From Sulfuricurvum sp. (GTDB lineage: Bacteria > Campylobacterota > Campylobacteria > Campylobacterales > Sulfurimonadaceae), in NCBI GenBank assembly GCA_028714915.1, contig JAQTLL010000003.1, positions 124,001-188,000 on the forward strand: a stretch of DNA of 64,000 nucleotides. The letters run 5' to 3'. Positions 46,389-54,290 of this stretch are shown here, piece after piece. The notes beneath the pieces were generated by a model, which was not told the DNA's origin, ran no database searches, and was given only the letters and a program-made list of their open reading frames with translations. Positions within the stretch are counted from its first letter, which is position 1. Each line of letters opens with the position of its first letter. The translations under genes were made by a program, and so were the position numbers.

Positions 46389-47114
46389 TTATTTTTCGAG
46401 AATATAAAGATTATTGCTGATGTGACACTGGGCATTAAACCGCTCTTTAAGCTCACGATCAAACGTCATCAAATAAATATTGGTATTGTGTAAAGTTAGT
46501 CCTTGAAAGTTTGCTAACAATACATCATCCGCCACATTTTTACCGTGATCGCATTTGGTAAAGTTAAATGAAGTGAGCGTTTTTTTATAGTCATACAGCT
46601 CAGCTTCCCACTCTTTTCTAAATAAATACAAAGAATCAGGATTTGCCGCCACATAGATGTGATCGTCGGGAATATCGTATTTTTCGATAACATCATTGAA
46701 CATTGAGCCAATATTGGAAAAATTTTCGATGTCCCAAAACAAATAATGCCTGCTGTTTTGAGTTGAATGTGGCTTGTTGATGAGAGTTAGTCGTTTGGAA
46801 ATATTGTAATGATTGTGGGCAATATCGTTGATCAGTTCGATACTATTTTTGAGCTTCTGTCCATCTTGAGTATCAAATCGCAAAATTTTTCCCAGCTCAA
46901 TATAAAGCTCAATATCTGCTAATTCTTGCCGTGCTCCCCCTTTTTGATAACGCTCAAGGGCTTTGAGCTTGTAATGGGGGAAAAGCAATCCGATTTCCAT
47001 CGTTTTTCCCGATCCAAACGCACTTTTAACTTTGGAAAAAACACGTCGTGCTTCGTCGGTATTTTCCAATTCGAGTGAACCATAAAATTTTTGATTGATA
47101 AGTACTTTTTGCAT
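46389..47114 (-). CDS. NYN/PIN-like ribonuclease candidate
   Basis: A 241-residue protein. The C-terminal half (about 120-240) has the NYN/PIN-like pattern: D128-x-E130-N131 in LFWDIENFSNI, K192 and D196-D197 in DHGKNVADDVLLA, and D219 in YLMTFDREL, giving a plausible metal-binding acidic set. The N-terminal half is a separate helical region with basic residues. Members cut RNA. It is followed by a 74-bp gap and then the Bro-N gene. The nuclease call is from motif pattern only. Confidence 0.65.
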   Translation of the reverse strand: MQKVLINQKFYGSLELENTDEARRVFSKVKSAFGSGKTMEIGLLFPHYKLKALERYQKGGARQELADIELYIELGKILRFDTQDGQKLKNSIELINDIAHNHYNISKRLTLINKPHSTQNSRHYLFWDIENFSNIGSMFNDVIEKYDIPDDHIYVAANPDSLYLFRKEWEAELYDYKKTLTSFNFTKCDHGKNVADDVLLANFQGLTLHNTNIYLMTFDRELKERFNAQCHISNNLYILEK

Positions 47115-47168
47115 TGGCGTATTTTAACCGCTAGAGCTTACAAGAGACTTCTATATCATTGATGATTT

Positions 47169-47178
47169 TATAATCAAT
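47169..47178 (+). promoter_or_regulatory. TATAATCAAT motif upstream of the PDC-sensor gene
   Basis: The 10-mer TATAATCAAT occurs 67 bp before the start at 47236. The identical 10-mer lies upstream of nrtA and nirA. It could be a promoter -10 plus a conserved start region or part of an operator. Confidence 0.35.
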
Positions 47179-47197
47179 CTTTGAGTATTTTTTTGCC

Positions 47198-47203
47198 TAT
47201 AAT
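47198..47203 (+). promoter_or_regulatory. -10 box of the PDC-sensor gene
   Basis: TATAAT after a T-rich stretch, 32 bp before the ATG at 47236, followed by AAAAGGAG as ribosome site. Confidence 0.5.
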
Positions 47204-47235
47204 TTTCGTATCAATAGACATTAAAAGGAGACTTC

Positions 47236-48093
47236 ATGCAAGATTTAGTACGAAGCTATGCGGCGAATGCTGAGCTTATACAAAAATTTATCCTCTCCAC
47301 TCTGGGAAATGTGAGCCTTAAAACACTCAATGTACAGTTAATCGAGAGACTTTACAAAACCTTCCCAAGCTTGGAACTGCTATATATATCCGACGAAGGG
47401 TTTGTCCAAAATTCTCCTAATATTTATGCTAATCGTGAAGAACATCACCATATCGGGGTAGATCGTTCTTATCTCATCAATGAAGCAGAGATTCAAAAAG
47501 GGTATTATATCAGTGAGCCCTATATCTCGACCGCTACGGGGTTTTTATGCATCACCGTAGTCTATGCGGTAGGAGACGGGTATCTCTTTTTGGATTTTCG
47601 GCTTCGAAAACTTTTAGAACGATTTGATCTAATCGAAAAAAATGACATATTTAAACTCCTTAACCGTACATCCTATTCTCTTATCGGAGGCGGATTGCTC
47701 TTTTTTGGGGTATTTGTCGTACTGTATGGATTTTATACCTTTGGAGGGTATTTGATCGGCGTGGAGCCTCTCTCCATCGACGCAGTATTTAAACCGATTA
47801 TTGCGCTAACACTGGGGCTTGCGGTTTATGATTTGGGTAAAACGATTTTTGAACAAGAGGTCTTGCCGCGAACTCAACATGTGAGTGATATGTTTAACCC
47901 AAAAACGTTGCTGAACTTTTCAGTCTCTATCATTATTGCTTTGTTAATTGAAACACTATTGGTTGTCTTTAAAATTTCGATTCATAACTACAAAGATTTA
48001 CCCTACGCTTCGACGCTGATTGCCGCACTTGCCTTTTTATTGCTGGTATTTGCTCTTTTTGTTTATATCATTCGTAAAACAGAGAAGGAATAA
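47236..48093 (+). CDS. Membrane protein with N-terminal PDC-type sensor region
   Basis: A 285-residue protein. Residues 1-135 look like a PDC/Cache sensor (FPSLELLYISDEGFVQNSPNI, GYYISEPYISTATGFLCITVVY) without a preceding TM helix or signal peptide. Four hydrophobic segments follow (about 142-165, 178-200, 222-245 and 256-278). There is no output domain such as kinase, GGDEF or methyl-accepting helices. Its position right before nrtA and the shared upstream 10-mer suggest a link with nitrate, but that is inference. Strong ribosome site. Confidence 0.7.
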   Translation: MQDLVRSYAANAELIQKFILSTLGNVSLKTLNVQLIERLYKTFPSLELLYISDEGFVQNSPNIYANREEHHHIGVDRSYLINEAEIQKGYYISEPYISTATGFLCITVVYAVGDGYLFLDFRLRKLLERFDLIEKNDIFKLLNRTSYSLIGGGLLFFGVFVVLYGFYTFGGYLIGVEPLSIDAVFKPIIALTLGLAVYDLGKTIFEQEVLPRTQHVSDMFNPKTLLNFSVSIIIALLIETLLVVFKISIHNYKDLPYASTLIAALAFLLLVFALFVYIIRKTEKE

Positions 48094-48169
48094 TATTCTT
48101 CTCTGCTTTCTAACCTCCTAATACAATCAAAAGACATAAATTTATTATCAATCAATGTGTTGCCTATTT

Positions 48170-48179
48170 TATAATCAAT
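48170..48179 (+). promoter_or_regulatory. TATAATCAAT motif upstream of nrtA
   Basis: The 10-mer starts exactly 81 bp before the nrtA ATG. It follows CCTATTTTATA, an 11-mer also found upstream of narK (39939-39949). A later TACAAT also lies in the leader, so the real start point is uncertain. Confidence 0.35.
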
Positions 48180-48250
48180 TAATTGCATAAATTATCTATA
48201 GTTTATTTTACAATGCTTTCAGATTTTTAAATCTTAAACAGGAGACCCTC

Positions 48251-49543
48251 ATGAAAAGTTTGAATATACTCGGAAAAAGCGTTTTGCTGCTCTCTTTAGC
48301 AGCTTCTGTTGCCATGGCAGCTGTAGAGAAGAAAGATCTCAAAATCGGATTTATCCCTCTTACGGATTGTGCGGCGCTCGTCATCGCAAAAGAGAAAGGT
48401 TTTTTTACCAAACATGGTCTCAACGTGGAACTGAGCAAAGAGGCATCATGGGCCAACGTTCGTGACAAAATGACAGTGGGTGAACTCGATGCGTCGCACA
48501 TGCTCGCAGCCATGCCGATCGCATCGACGCTGGGTGTCGGAAGTAGCCAAAAAGACATGGTGGCCCTCATGGCATTGGGACAAAACGGAGATGCCATTAC
48601 GGTATCTAATAAAATGTACGATGCGATGATGGCAGCTGATCCCATCGCCACCAAAAAAGGCTCTGCAATAGCTCTCAAAAAAGTTATTACGGCTAAAACG
48701 ATGGGTGTACCTGAGTTTGGGATGACATTCCCAACGGGTACGCACAACTACCATTTGCGTTTTTGGATGGCAGCGGGCGGAGTCGATCCCGATGTTGAGG
48801 TAGCTCTTAAAGTTGTTCCGCCTCCTCAGATGGTTGCCAACATGACAGCAGGGAACATCGACGGATTTTGTGTCGGTGAGCCATGGGGACAACGTGCCGT
48901 TATGGGCAATATCGGAAAAGTTGTTATCACAGGGAATCAAATTTGGGAAAATGGGCCTGAAAAAGTGTTAGGAGTTCAAAAAGAGTTTACGGAAAAATAT
49001 CCTGAAACTACTAAACAAATGATTGAAGCGGTCATAGAAGCTGGAGTATGGCTTGATGCCTCATGGGATAACCGAAAAGAAGCTTCTGCAATCCTCTCAA
49101 GTAAATCGTATGTCAATGCACCTAAAGACGTAATCGACAACTCAATGACAGGTACGTATATGTTTACCAACGGGGTTAACACACCCATGCCGCAGTTCAA
49201 TGCCTTTGGTAAAAAACAAGCTCTCTATCCGTACTATACTCACGGCTTGTGGCAAGTATCTCAAATGGTTCGTTGGGGACAGCTCGATCATCCTATCGAT
49301 ATGAAGAAAACGGTTGAGAGTGTGTATCGCGCCGATTTATTTGCAGCTGCTGCCAAAGAGGTCAACTATACACTTCCTGCAACGGGATGGAAAGTTGAAG
49401 GGAAAGCCGCCGATAACAAATTTATGGACGGCTCAGTATTTGATCCGAACAAAGTGGTCGATTATATCTATAACGCACCGATAAAACATCCAAAAGTAAC
49501 CAAAGAAGCACTGACTAAAGTGAATAAATGGAAAGTGAAATAA
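48251..49543 (+). CDS. nrtA: Nitrate ABC transporter periplasmic binding protein
   Basis: A 430-residue NrtA/CmpA-type binding protein with a Sec signal peptide (residues 1-22, cleaved near AMA-AV). It begins the mature part with DLKIGFIPLTDCAALVIAKEKGFF and has the family segments ELDASHMLAAMPIAST, FPTGTHNYHLRFWMAAGG and CVGEPWGQRA. It would capture nitrate for the permease and ATPase encoded next. ACAGGAG precedes the ATG. The cyanobacterial lipoprotein cysteine is absent, so it is probably soluble in the periplasm. Confidence 0.92.
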   Translation: MKSLNILGKSVLLLSLAASVAMAAVEKKDLKIGFIPLTDCAALVIAKEKGFFTKHGLNVELSKEASWANVRDKMTVGELDASHMLAAMPIASTLGVGSSQKDMVALMALGQNGDAITVSNKMYDAMMAADPIATKKGSAIALKKVITAKTMGVPEFGMTFPTGTHNYHLRFWMAAGGVDPDVEVALKVVPPPQMVANMTAGNIDGFCVGEPWGQRAVMGNIGKVVITGNQIWENGPEKVLGVQKEFTEKYPETTKQMIEAVIEAGVWLDASWDNRKEASAILSSKSYVNAPKDVIDNSMTGTYMFTNGVNTPMPQFNAFGKKQALYPYYTHGLWQVSQMVRWGQLDHPIDMKKTVESVYRADLFAAAAKEVNYTLPATGWKVEGKAADNKFMDGSVFDPNKVVDYIYNAPIKHPKVTKEALTKVNKWKVK

Positions 49544-49549
49544 TACTCT

Positions 49550-49613
49550 GTCATTCCGTGCCACGACACGGAATCCATTAAAGATATGGATACCGTATCA
49601 AGTACGGTATGAC
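49550..49613. repeat. Palindromic element between nrtA and nrtB
   Basis: Outer arms GTCATTCCG (49550-49558) and CGGTATGAC (49605-49613) enclose three hairpins: TTCCGTG/CACGGAA (49554-49573), ATCCAT/ATGGAT (49573-49591) and TACCGTA/TACGGTA (49591-49609). The whole unit can fold as a cruciform-like structure. Similar GTCATTCC-ended palindromes are dispersed in many genomes. Inside the nrt operon it could stabilise the nrtA message or partly terminate transcription. Confidence 0.75.
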
Positions 49614-49641
49614 GAAATTAAAATTATATAAGGAGGCATCT

Positions 49642-50424
49642 ATGCTCTTAAAAACCATTAACACCGTAGCACTTCCGACACTGCTCTTTGGAGTCCTTAT
49701 TGCGGTATGGTCAACCATTGCGGTTAAAATTCCAGGATTTCCGACTCCTATAGAAACATGGAACGAGTTACTCATCGTCCTCTCTAATCCACTCTATGAC
49801 AATGGAGCCGGGGATCAGGGGATTGCGTTGCAGCTTATGAGTTCTTTGAAACGGGTATTTGGCGGATTTGCACTGGCGATTGCGGTGGGTGTGCCTGTAG
49901 GACTGCTCATCGGAATGTCCAAAGCAGCGCAAACGGCTTTTAATCCGTACATTCAGATTTTAAAACCCGTCTCACCGCTTGCGTGGTTACCGTTGGCGTT
50001 GTTTGTCTTTAAAGACGTGGATATGACGGCGATTTTCGTCATCTTTATCACCTCCATCTGGCCGATTATCATCAATACGGCTTTGGGTGTACGCAGTGTG
50101 AGCGAGGATTATCTCAACGTTGCCAAAGTGCTGCAACTCACGGCATTTGAGAGGGTATTTCAAATCATTCTCCCCGTAGCCGTACCATTTATCTTTACAG
50201 GGATGCGTTTGTCATTAGGGATTGCATGGCTGGTTATTGTCGCAGCAGAGATGCTCACTGGCGGTTTAGGGATTGGGTTTTGGATTTGGGATGAGTACAA
50301 CAATCTCAACTATTCCCATATTATCATCGGAATCATTCTCATCGGTGTGGTCGGGTATGTATTGGACACTGTCATGGGCTTTATCGCCGATCATTTTGAT
50401 TATCGCAAGCGAGGTCGTGTATGA
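49642..50424 (+). CDS. nrtB: Nitrate ABC transporter permease
   Basis: A 260-residue BPD-type permease with about six TM helices and the cytoplasmic EAA-type loop around VLQLTAFERVFQIILPVAVPFIF. MLLKTINTVALPTLLFG is the first helix. The ATG at 49642 has AAGGAGG seven bases upstream; the longer frame from 49609 runs into the palindromic element. Its stop overlaps the ATPase start (ATGA). Closely related to SsuC/TauC permeases, but NrtA next door points to nitrate. Confidence 0.92.
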   Translation: MLLKTINTVALPTLLFGVLIAVWSTIAVKIPGFPTPIETWNELLIVLSNPLYDNGAGDQGIALQLMSSLKRVFGGFALAIAVGVPVGLLIGMSKAAQTAFNPYIQILKPVSPLAWLPLALFVFKDVDMTAIFVIFITSIWPIIINTALGVRSVSEDYLNVAKVLQLTAFERVFQIILPVAVPFIFTGMRLSLGIAWLVIVAAEMLTGGLGIGFWIWDEYNNLNYSHIIIGIILIGVVGYVLDTVMGFIADHFDYRKRGRV

Positions 50425-51218
50425 GTGCAAAACCTTTTTTAAATATCGATCATGTCGATAAAATTTTCCCATTGGGCAAAGGCAAAGAGTATGTAGCGTT
50501 GCGCGATGTGAAGCTTGAAATCCGTGAAAATGAGATCGTCTCCATCATCGGTCACTCCGGATGCGGGAAATCAACAATTCTCAACCTGATTGCAGGGCTT
50601 GATACCATCACAAACGGTGTTATCTTGCTCGAAGATCGCGAGATCAACGCACCGGGTCCTGAGCGTGCCGTAGTGTTTCAAAACCATTCGCTGTTACCGT
50701 GGCTCACTGTCTACCAAAACATCGAAATGGCGGTAAAAAAAGTACGGGATGATTTGTATCCAAAAGAAGTGCGAGATCATGTGATGCACTATATTAGTCT
50801 TGTTAATCTTGATCACGCAAAAGATAAATATCCTGCTGAAATTAGCGGAGGGATGAAGCAGCGCGTCGGAATCGCACGAGCACTCTCTATTGAGCCTAAA
50901 GTGCTTTTGATGGATGAGCCGTTCGGTGCGCTCGACTCACTGACCCGTGCCAATTTGCAAGATCATTTAATGCGTATTCAGATGCAAACAGAGAATACTG
51001 TCATTATCATCACTCACGATGTCGATGAAGCGGTCTTATTAAGTGACCGCGTCATCATGATGACCAATGGACCAGAGGCAACAATTGGTGAGATATTGGA
51101 AGTAAATCTTCCCCGTCCGCGCAATCGTCTGGACTTACAACATGACGAAGAGTATCTAAGGTGTCGTGGGGCAATTGTTGAGTTTCTCTACTCTAAATTT
51201 GCCAAACATGACGATTAA
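50421..51218 (+). CDS. nrtD: Nitrate ABC transporter ATPase
   Basis: A 265-residue ATPase with Walker A GHSGCGKST, Q-loop FQNHSLLPWL, signature EISGGMKQRVGIARA and Walker B VLLMDEPFGALD. It lacks the extra NrtA-like sensor domain of cyanobacterial NrtC, so a single NrtD-type ATPase presumably forms a homodimer. It ends two bases before the convergent msrB gene. Confidence 0.92.
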   Translation: MSAKPFLNIDHVDKIFPLGKGKEYVALRDVKLEIRENEIVSIIGHSGCGKSTILNLIAGLDTITNGVILLEDREINAPGPERAVVFQNHSLLPWLTVYQNIEMAVKKVRDDLYPKEVRDHVMHYISLVNLDHAKDKYPAEISGGMKQRVGIARALSIEPKVLLMDEPFGALDSLTRANLQDHLMRIQMQTENTVIIITHDVDEAVLLSDRVIMMTNGPEATIGEILEVNLPRPRNRLDLQHDEEYLRCRGAIVEFLYSKFAKHDD

Positions 51219-51220
51219 TT

Positions 51221-51667
51221 TTACTTATGTACTTTCTTCAATGCCACCGCGTTCATGCAATAGCGTAATCCGCTCGGAGAGGGTCCATCGGGGAACACGT
51301 GTCCTAGATGGGCATCGCATGTATTGCACACTGTCTCAACGCGCATCATTCCATGAGAATAGTCTGCATTGTAGCCGATTGCGTTATCTTTAATCGGTTG
51401 GGTAAACGATGGCCACCCCGTACCCGAATCAAACTTTTCCGTCGCATCAAAAAGCAATGTACCGCAACAGACACACGCATAAAGACCCGCATCAAATTGT
51501 GTACACAGTTGTGAGCTAAACGCTCGCTCTGTCCCAGCTTGACGGGTGACATAAAACTCCTCTTCACTGAGTATTTCACGCCACACTTCAGGCATTTTTT
51601 CAACTCTTCTATCAGGAGCCAAATTTCCCTCTTTTGCCAATCTCAATACTTCTTTCCAGTTCAACAT
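51221..51667 (-). CDS. msrB: Peptide-methionine (R)-S-oxide reductase
   Basis: Repairs methionine-R-sulfoxide. It has 148 residues, zinc ligands C65-x2-C68 and C114-x2-C117, the substrate motif FDSGTGWPSF and catalytic C137 in RYCMNAVAL. There is no signal peptide, so it acts in the cytoplasm. It lies between nrtD and the siroheme gene on the opposite strand to the nitrate genes and is probably not part of that pathway. Confidence 0.95.
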   Translation of the reverse strand: MLNWKEVLRLAKEGNLAPDRRVEKMPEVWREILSEEEFYVTRQAGTERAFSSQLCTQFDAGLYACVCCGTLLFDATEKFDSGTGWPSFTQPIKDNAIGYNADYSHGMMRVETVCNTCDAHLGHVFPDGPSPSGLRYCMNAVALKKVHK

Positions 51668-51717
51668 AAAAGAGCCCTTTTTGACGACACAGTATCCAAC
51701 TCTTCTTTCTCTTTTTA

Positions 51718-52281
51718 TTAATAAGTCAAGTTAAAAAACTCCCGACATATCCCAATAATCTTTGCTTGACGCTCTTTTCCCACCGGTTCACTTTGACGAA
51801 TACCATGAACCGTATCAATAAGTTTTGAGACTCCAGTGGGAATAGTTTTGGTAAGATATTGCCGCAATGCCGAACTCACCGCAGGTGCACGCCCGGCGGT
51901 GTTAATCCCTACACACAAATCTCCTTCGACAATGAGGGCAGGAAAAATAAAACTGCACAAAGCCGGAGAATCAACACAGTTAACGGGAATTTTTAGTGTC
52001 ATACACTCAGCAAAAATTTTTTCCTGCTCGCCCAAATCATCCAGTGCACCAATAACTAAAAAACGGTTTTCACAATCCTCCAGAACATACGCTCTCTCAA
52101 CAAGCGTGATCGGATACTCTAGTGCTAAAGCACGTATCTCTTCGTGAATCATAGGTGCAATAACCGTAAGGCTTGGTGAAAATTTCACCAGTTGCTCAAT
52201 CTTACGCAATGCCACTTCCCCTGCCCCTACTACTAAACAATCTCGCTCTTGTAAATCCACAAACATTGGGAACAATGCCAT
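51718..52281 (-). CDS. Precorrin-2 dehydrogenase / sirohydrochlorin ferrochelatase (Met8/CysG N-terminal type)
   Basis: A 187-residue protein equal to the N-terminal half of CysG. It oxidises precorrin-2 with NAD and inserts iron to make sirohaem. The NAD site is VVGAGEVALRKIEQL, and NCVDSPALCSFIFPALI is the family core. The SUMT (uroporphyrinogen methyltransferase) domain is absent and must be elsewhere. Divergent from nirA, whose product needs sirohaem, so the two probably share control through the 110-bp gap. Confidence 0.9.
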   Translation of the reverse strand: MALFPMFVDLQERDCLVVGAGEVALRKIEQLVKFSPSLTVIAPMIHEEIRALALEYPITLVERAYVLEDCENRFLVIGALDDLGEQEKIFAECMTLKIPVNCVDSPALCSFIFPALIVEGDLCVGINTAGRAPAVSSALRQYLTKTIPTGVSKLIDTVHGIRQSEPVGKERQAKIIGICREFFNLTY

Positions 52282-52310
52282 TTTTCATCTCCTCTAAAAA
52301 GTGATTAAAA

Positions 52311-52320
52311 TATAATCAAT
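52311..52320 (+). promoter_or_regulatory. TATAATCAAT motif upstream of nirA
   Basis: The same 10-mer as before nrtA, starting exactly 81 bp before the nirA ATG, in the gap shared with the sirohaem gene. Confidence 0.4.
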
Positions 52321-52391
52321 ACTATCGTTAATCTTTCCACATTTTACACTATTATTTTGAAGATTCAAAAGTCCTAATAAAAGAAATACAC

Positions 52392-54290
52392 ATGAAATCA
52401 CTCATCCTTGCCAACGAAGCGCGCAGTGCTAAACGCCACAAGACCGAAACTATCAAAGATACTTTTAGCGCTCACGAAGCGTGGGAGAGACTAATTGGGT
52501 ATTCCAAGATGGGGTATAGCTCAATCACCGAAGAGGACAAAGATTTTGTCCTCAAAAGCTTCGGCATCTTTGACCGTCCTGCAACCGGTGAAAAATTTAT
52601 GATTCGTGTACGAATTACCGGCGGAGCTTTGAGCGTGGAACAAGCACGCGCACTTGGCAATGTGGCGAAACGTTTTGGTCAAGACACCATCGACATTACG
52701 ACACGTATGCAAGTTGAACTGCGATACATCACTATAGAAGAGCTGCCCGAAGTGCTGAGTATTTTAGAGAATGTCGGTCTTACAAGCTATCAAACAGGAG
52801 TGGATAATTTCCGTAATATTCTCATTGATCCCCTCGATGGATTGGCAATGGACAACCTCCTCTCCTGTACCAAAATCATGAAGGATATTCAATCAATTTT
52901 TTTAAAAAATGATGAGTGGCTTACAATGCTCCCCCGTAAATTCAATATCGGAATTAACGGCTCTCTCTCCAATCGTTGTAATATTTTTGGTCAAGATTTT
53001 GCTCTCGCACTTGCGCAAAAAGAGGGTGTCTACGGGTTCAATCTCTATCTAGGCGGTCGTGTCGGAACATTGGCAAAAAATGCTGATATGTTTGTATTGC
53101 CTCATGAAGCTGTCAAAGTTTTTGAAGCAGTAGCCCAACTCTTTAAAAAATACGGGTTTCGAGACAATCGCAATAAAAACCGCCTTGTTTTTCTCATCGA
53201 AGCGGTGGGAATGGAAGAGTTTAGAAATGCCATCGAAGAGCAACTAGGGTTTACCATGCCTCTGGGCGGCGAGACACTTTGTTCACTCGAAGGGGGTGAT
53301 CATTATGGAAAAATCGCCCTTAAAGATGGCTCATTTGCCCTCTACGCCGCTGTCCCATCAGGGGTATTTAGCGGAAGTGATTTGAGTGATGCTGCCGATA
53401 TTGCCGAGACTCAAAACGGTGCCATCCGTCTAACCATCGAGCAAAACCTCATCATCACAGGAATCACCGATACAACAACGGCATTAACTTCTCCGTTGTT
53501 TCTCAAATATCCAAACCACCCCTCACCCTATATGGCAAACCTTATCGCGTGTGCGGGAACAGCGCATTGCCCTTTCGGTGTTATCCCCAATAAGCCCGAT
53601 GCAATTGAAATGGGAGAATATTTGGCGCGTGAAGTACCGATGAGAGATGCAAAAATGCGTCTTTATTGGTCTGCGTGTGTCAAAGGATGCGGTATTCACG
53701 GTGCAGGAGATTTGGGCTTCTTGGGATGTAAGACCAAATATAACGGAGAAATAGTGCTGGGTGTCGATATTTTTATCGGAGGAACTCTCAGCGGTGAAGG
53801 GGGAGAGGGTCATCTTCTACTCAAGGGAATTGTATTGGAGCACGCACGCGAATACGTTGCAGAACTGATGCGTCAATATCGCGATTTGCGTGTCAGCAAA
53901 GAGAGTTTGGAAAAATTTATTATTCGTTTACAAGGACGCTACACCAATGCTTCTATCGGTTTTTTAATGCGTTGGAATCGCCAAATGCGTCTTGAGAACA
54001 AACTCCAAGCACTGCTTTCCTTTAATCTCAAACAGCGGGGCGGTTCACATAAAGAACAAGATGAAATTTTTGAGTTTGGATGCGCTATCGTGTATGGAAC
54101 AACACTCACAAGACCTTACGATACCGATGAACCGCTTGCTGAGAAGAAAAAAAGTTACCGTCATAAATCTTCCGAACTCACTCTCTACAAATCTATTATT
54201 GAAAAAATGGTAGAGCCTAATCCTCTGGCACGATCAAAAGTTTTTACCGAAATCACCATAGAACTACAAAAATTAGAGAATGGCAAATAA
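52392..54290 (+). CDS. nirA: Assimilatory nitrite reductase, ferredoxin-type (sirohaem, 4Fe-4S)
   Basis: A 632-residue NIR/SIR protein with two ferredoxin-like and two sirohaem domain repeats. The cluster/sirohaem cysteines are C387-x5-C393 in CAGTAHCPFG and C429-x3-C433 in SACVKGCGIHG. It reduces nitrite to ammonium with six electrons in the cytoplasm, probably from ferredoxin since no NADH-binding NirB/NirD parts are present. Sulfite reductase is the alternative, but nrt and nas neighbours favour nitrite. It overlaps the next gene by 11 bp if the upstream start of that gene is used. Confidence 0.9.
   Translation: MKSLILANEARSAKRHKTETIKDTFSAHEAWERLIGYSKMGYSSITEEDKDFVLKSFGIFDRPATGEKFMIRVRITGGALSVEQARALGNVAKRFGQDTIDITTRMQVELRYITIEELPEVLSILENVGLTSYQTGVDNFRNILIDPLDGLAMDNLLSCTKIMKDIQSIFLKNDEWLTMLPRKFNIGINGSLSNRCNIFGQDFALALAQKEGVYGFNLYLGGRVGTLAKNADMFVLPHEAVKVFEAVAQLFKKYGFRDNRNKNRLVFLIEAVGMEEFRNAIEEQLGFTMPLGGETLCSLEGGDHYGKIALKDGSFALYAAVPSGVFSGSDLSDAADIAETQNGAIRLTIEQNLIITGITDTTTALTSPLFLKYPNHPSPYMANLIACAGTAHCPFGVIPNKPDAIEMGEYLAREVPMRDAKMRLYWSACVKGCGIHGAGDLGFLGCKTKYNGEIVLGVDIFIGGTLSGEGGEGHLLLKGIVLEHAREYVAELMRQYRDLRVSKESLEKFIIRLQGRYTNASIGFLMRWNRQMRLENKLQALLSFNLKQRGGSHKEQDEIFEFGCAIVYGTTLTRPYDTDEPLAEKKKSYRHKSSELTLYKSIIEKMVEPNPLARSKVFTEITIELQKLENGK

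Noticed and set aside
48094-48250. Sigma-54 promoter before nrtA
   Set aside because: No GG-N10-GC pattern was seen there, nor before narK or nirA.
48208-48747. 179-codon minus-strand ORF opposite nrtA
   Set aside because: Shadow of nrtA; the signal peptide and binding-protein motifs on the plus strand are clear.
52392-54290. Sulfite reductase instead of nitrite reductase
   Set aside because: The motifs are shared by both, but the neighbours nrtABD and nasA make nitrite the likely substrate.
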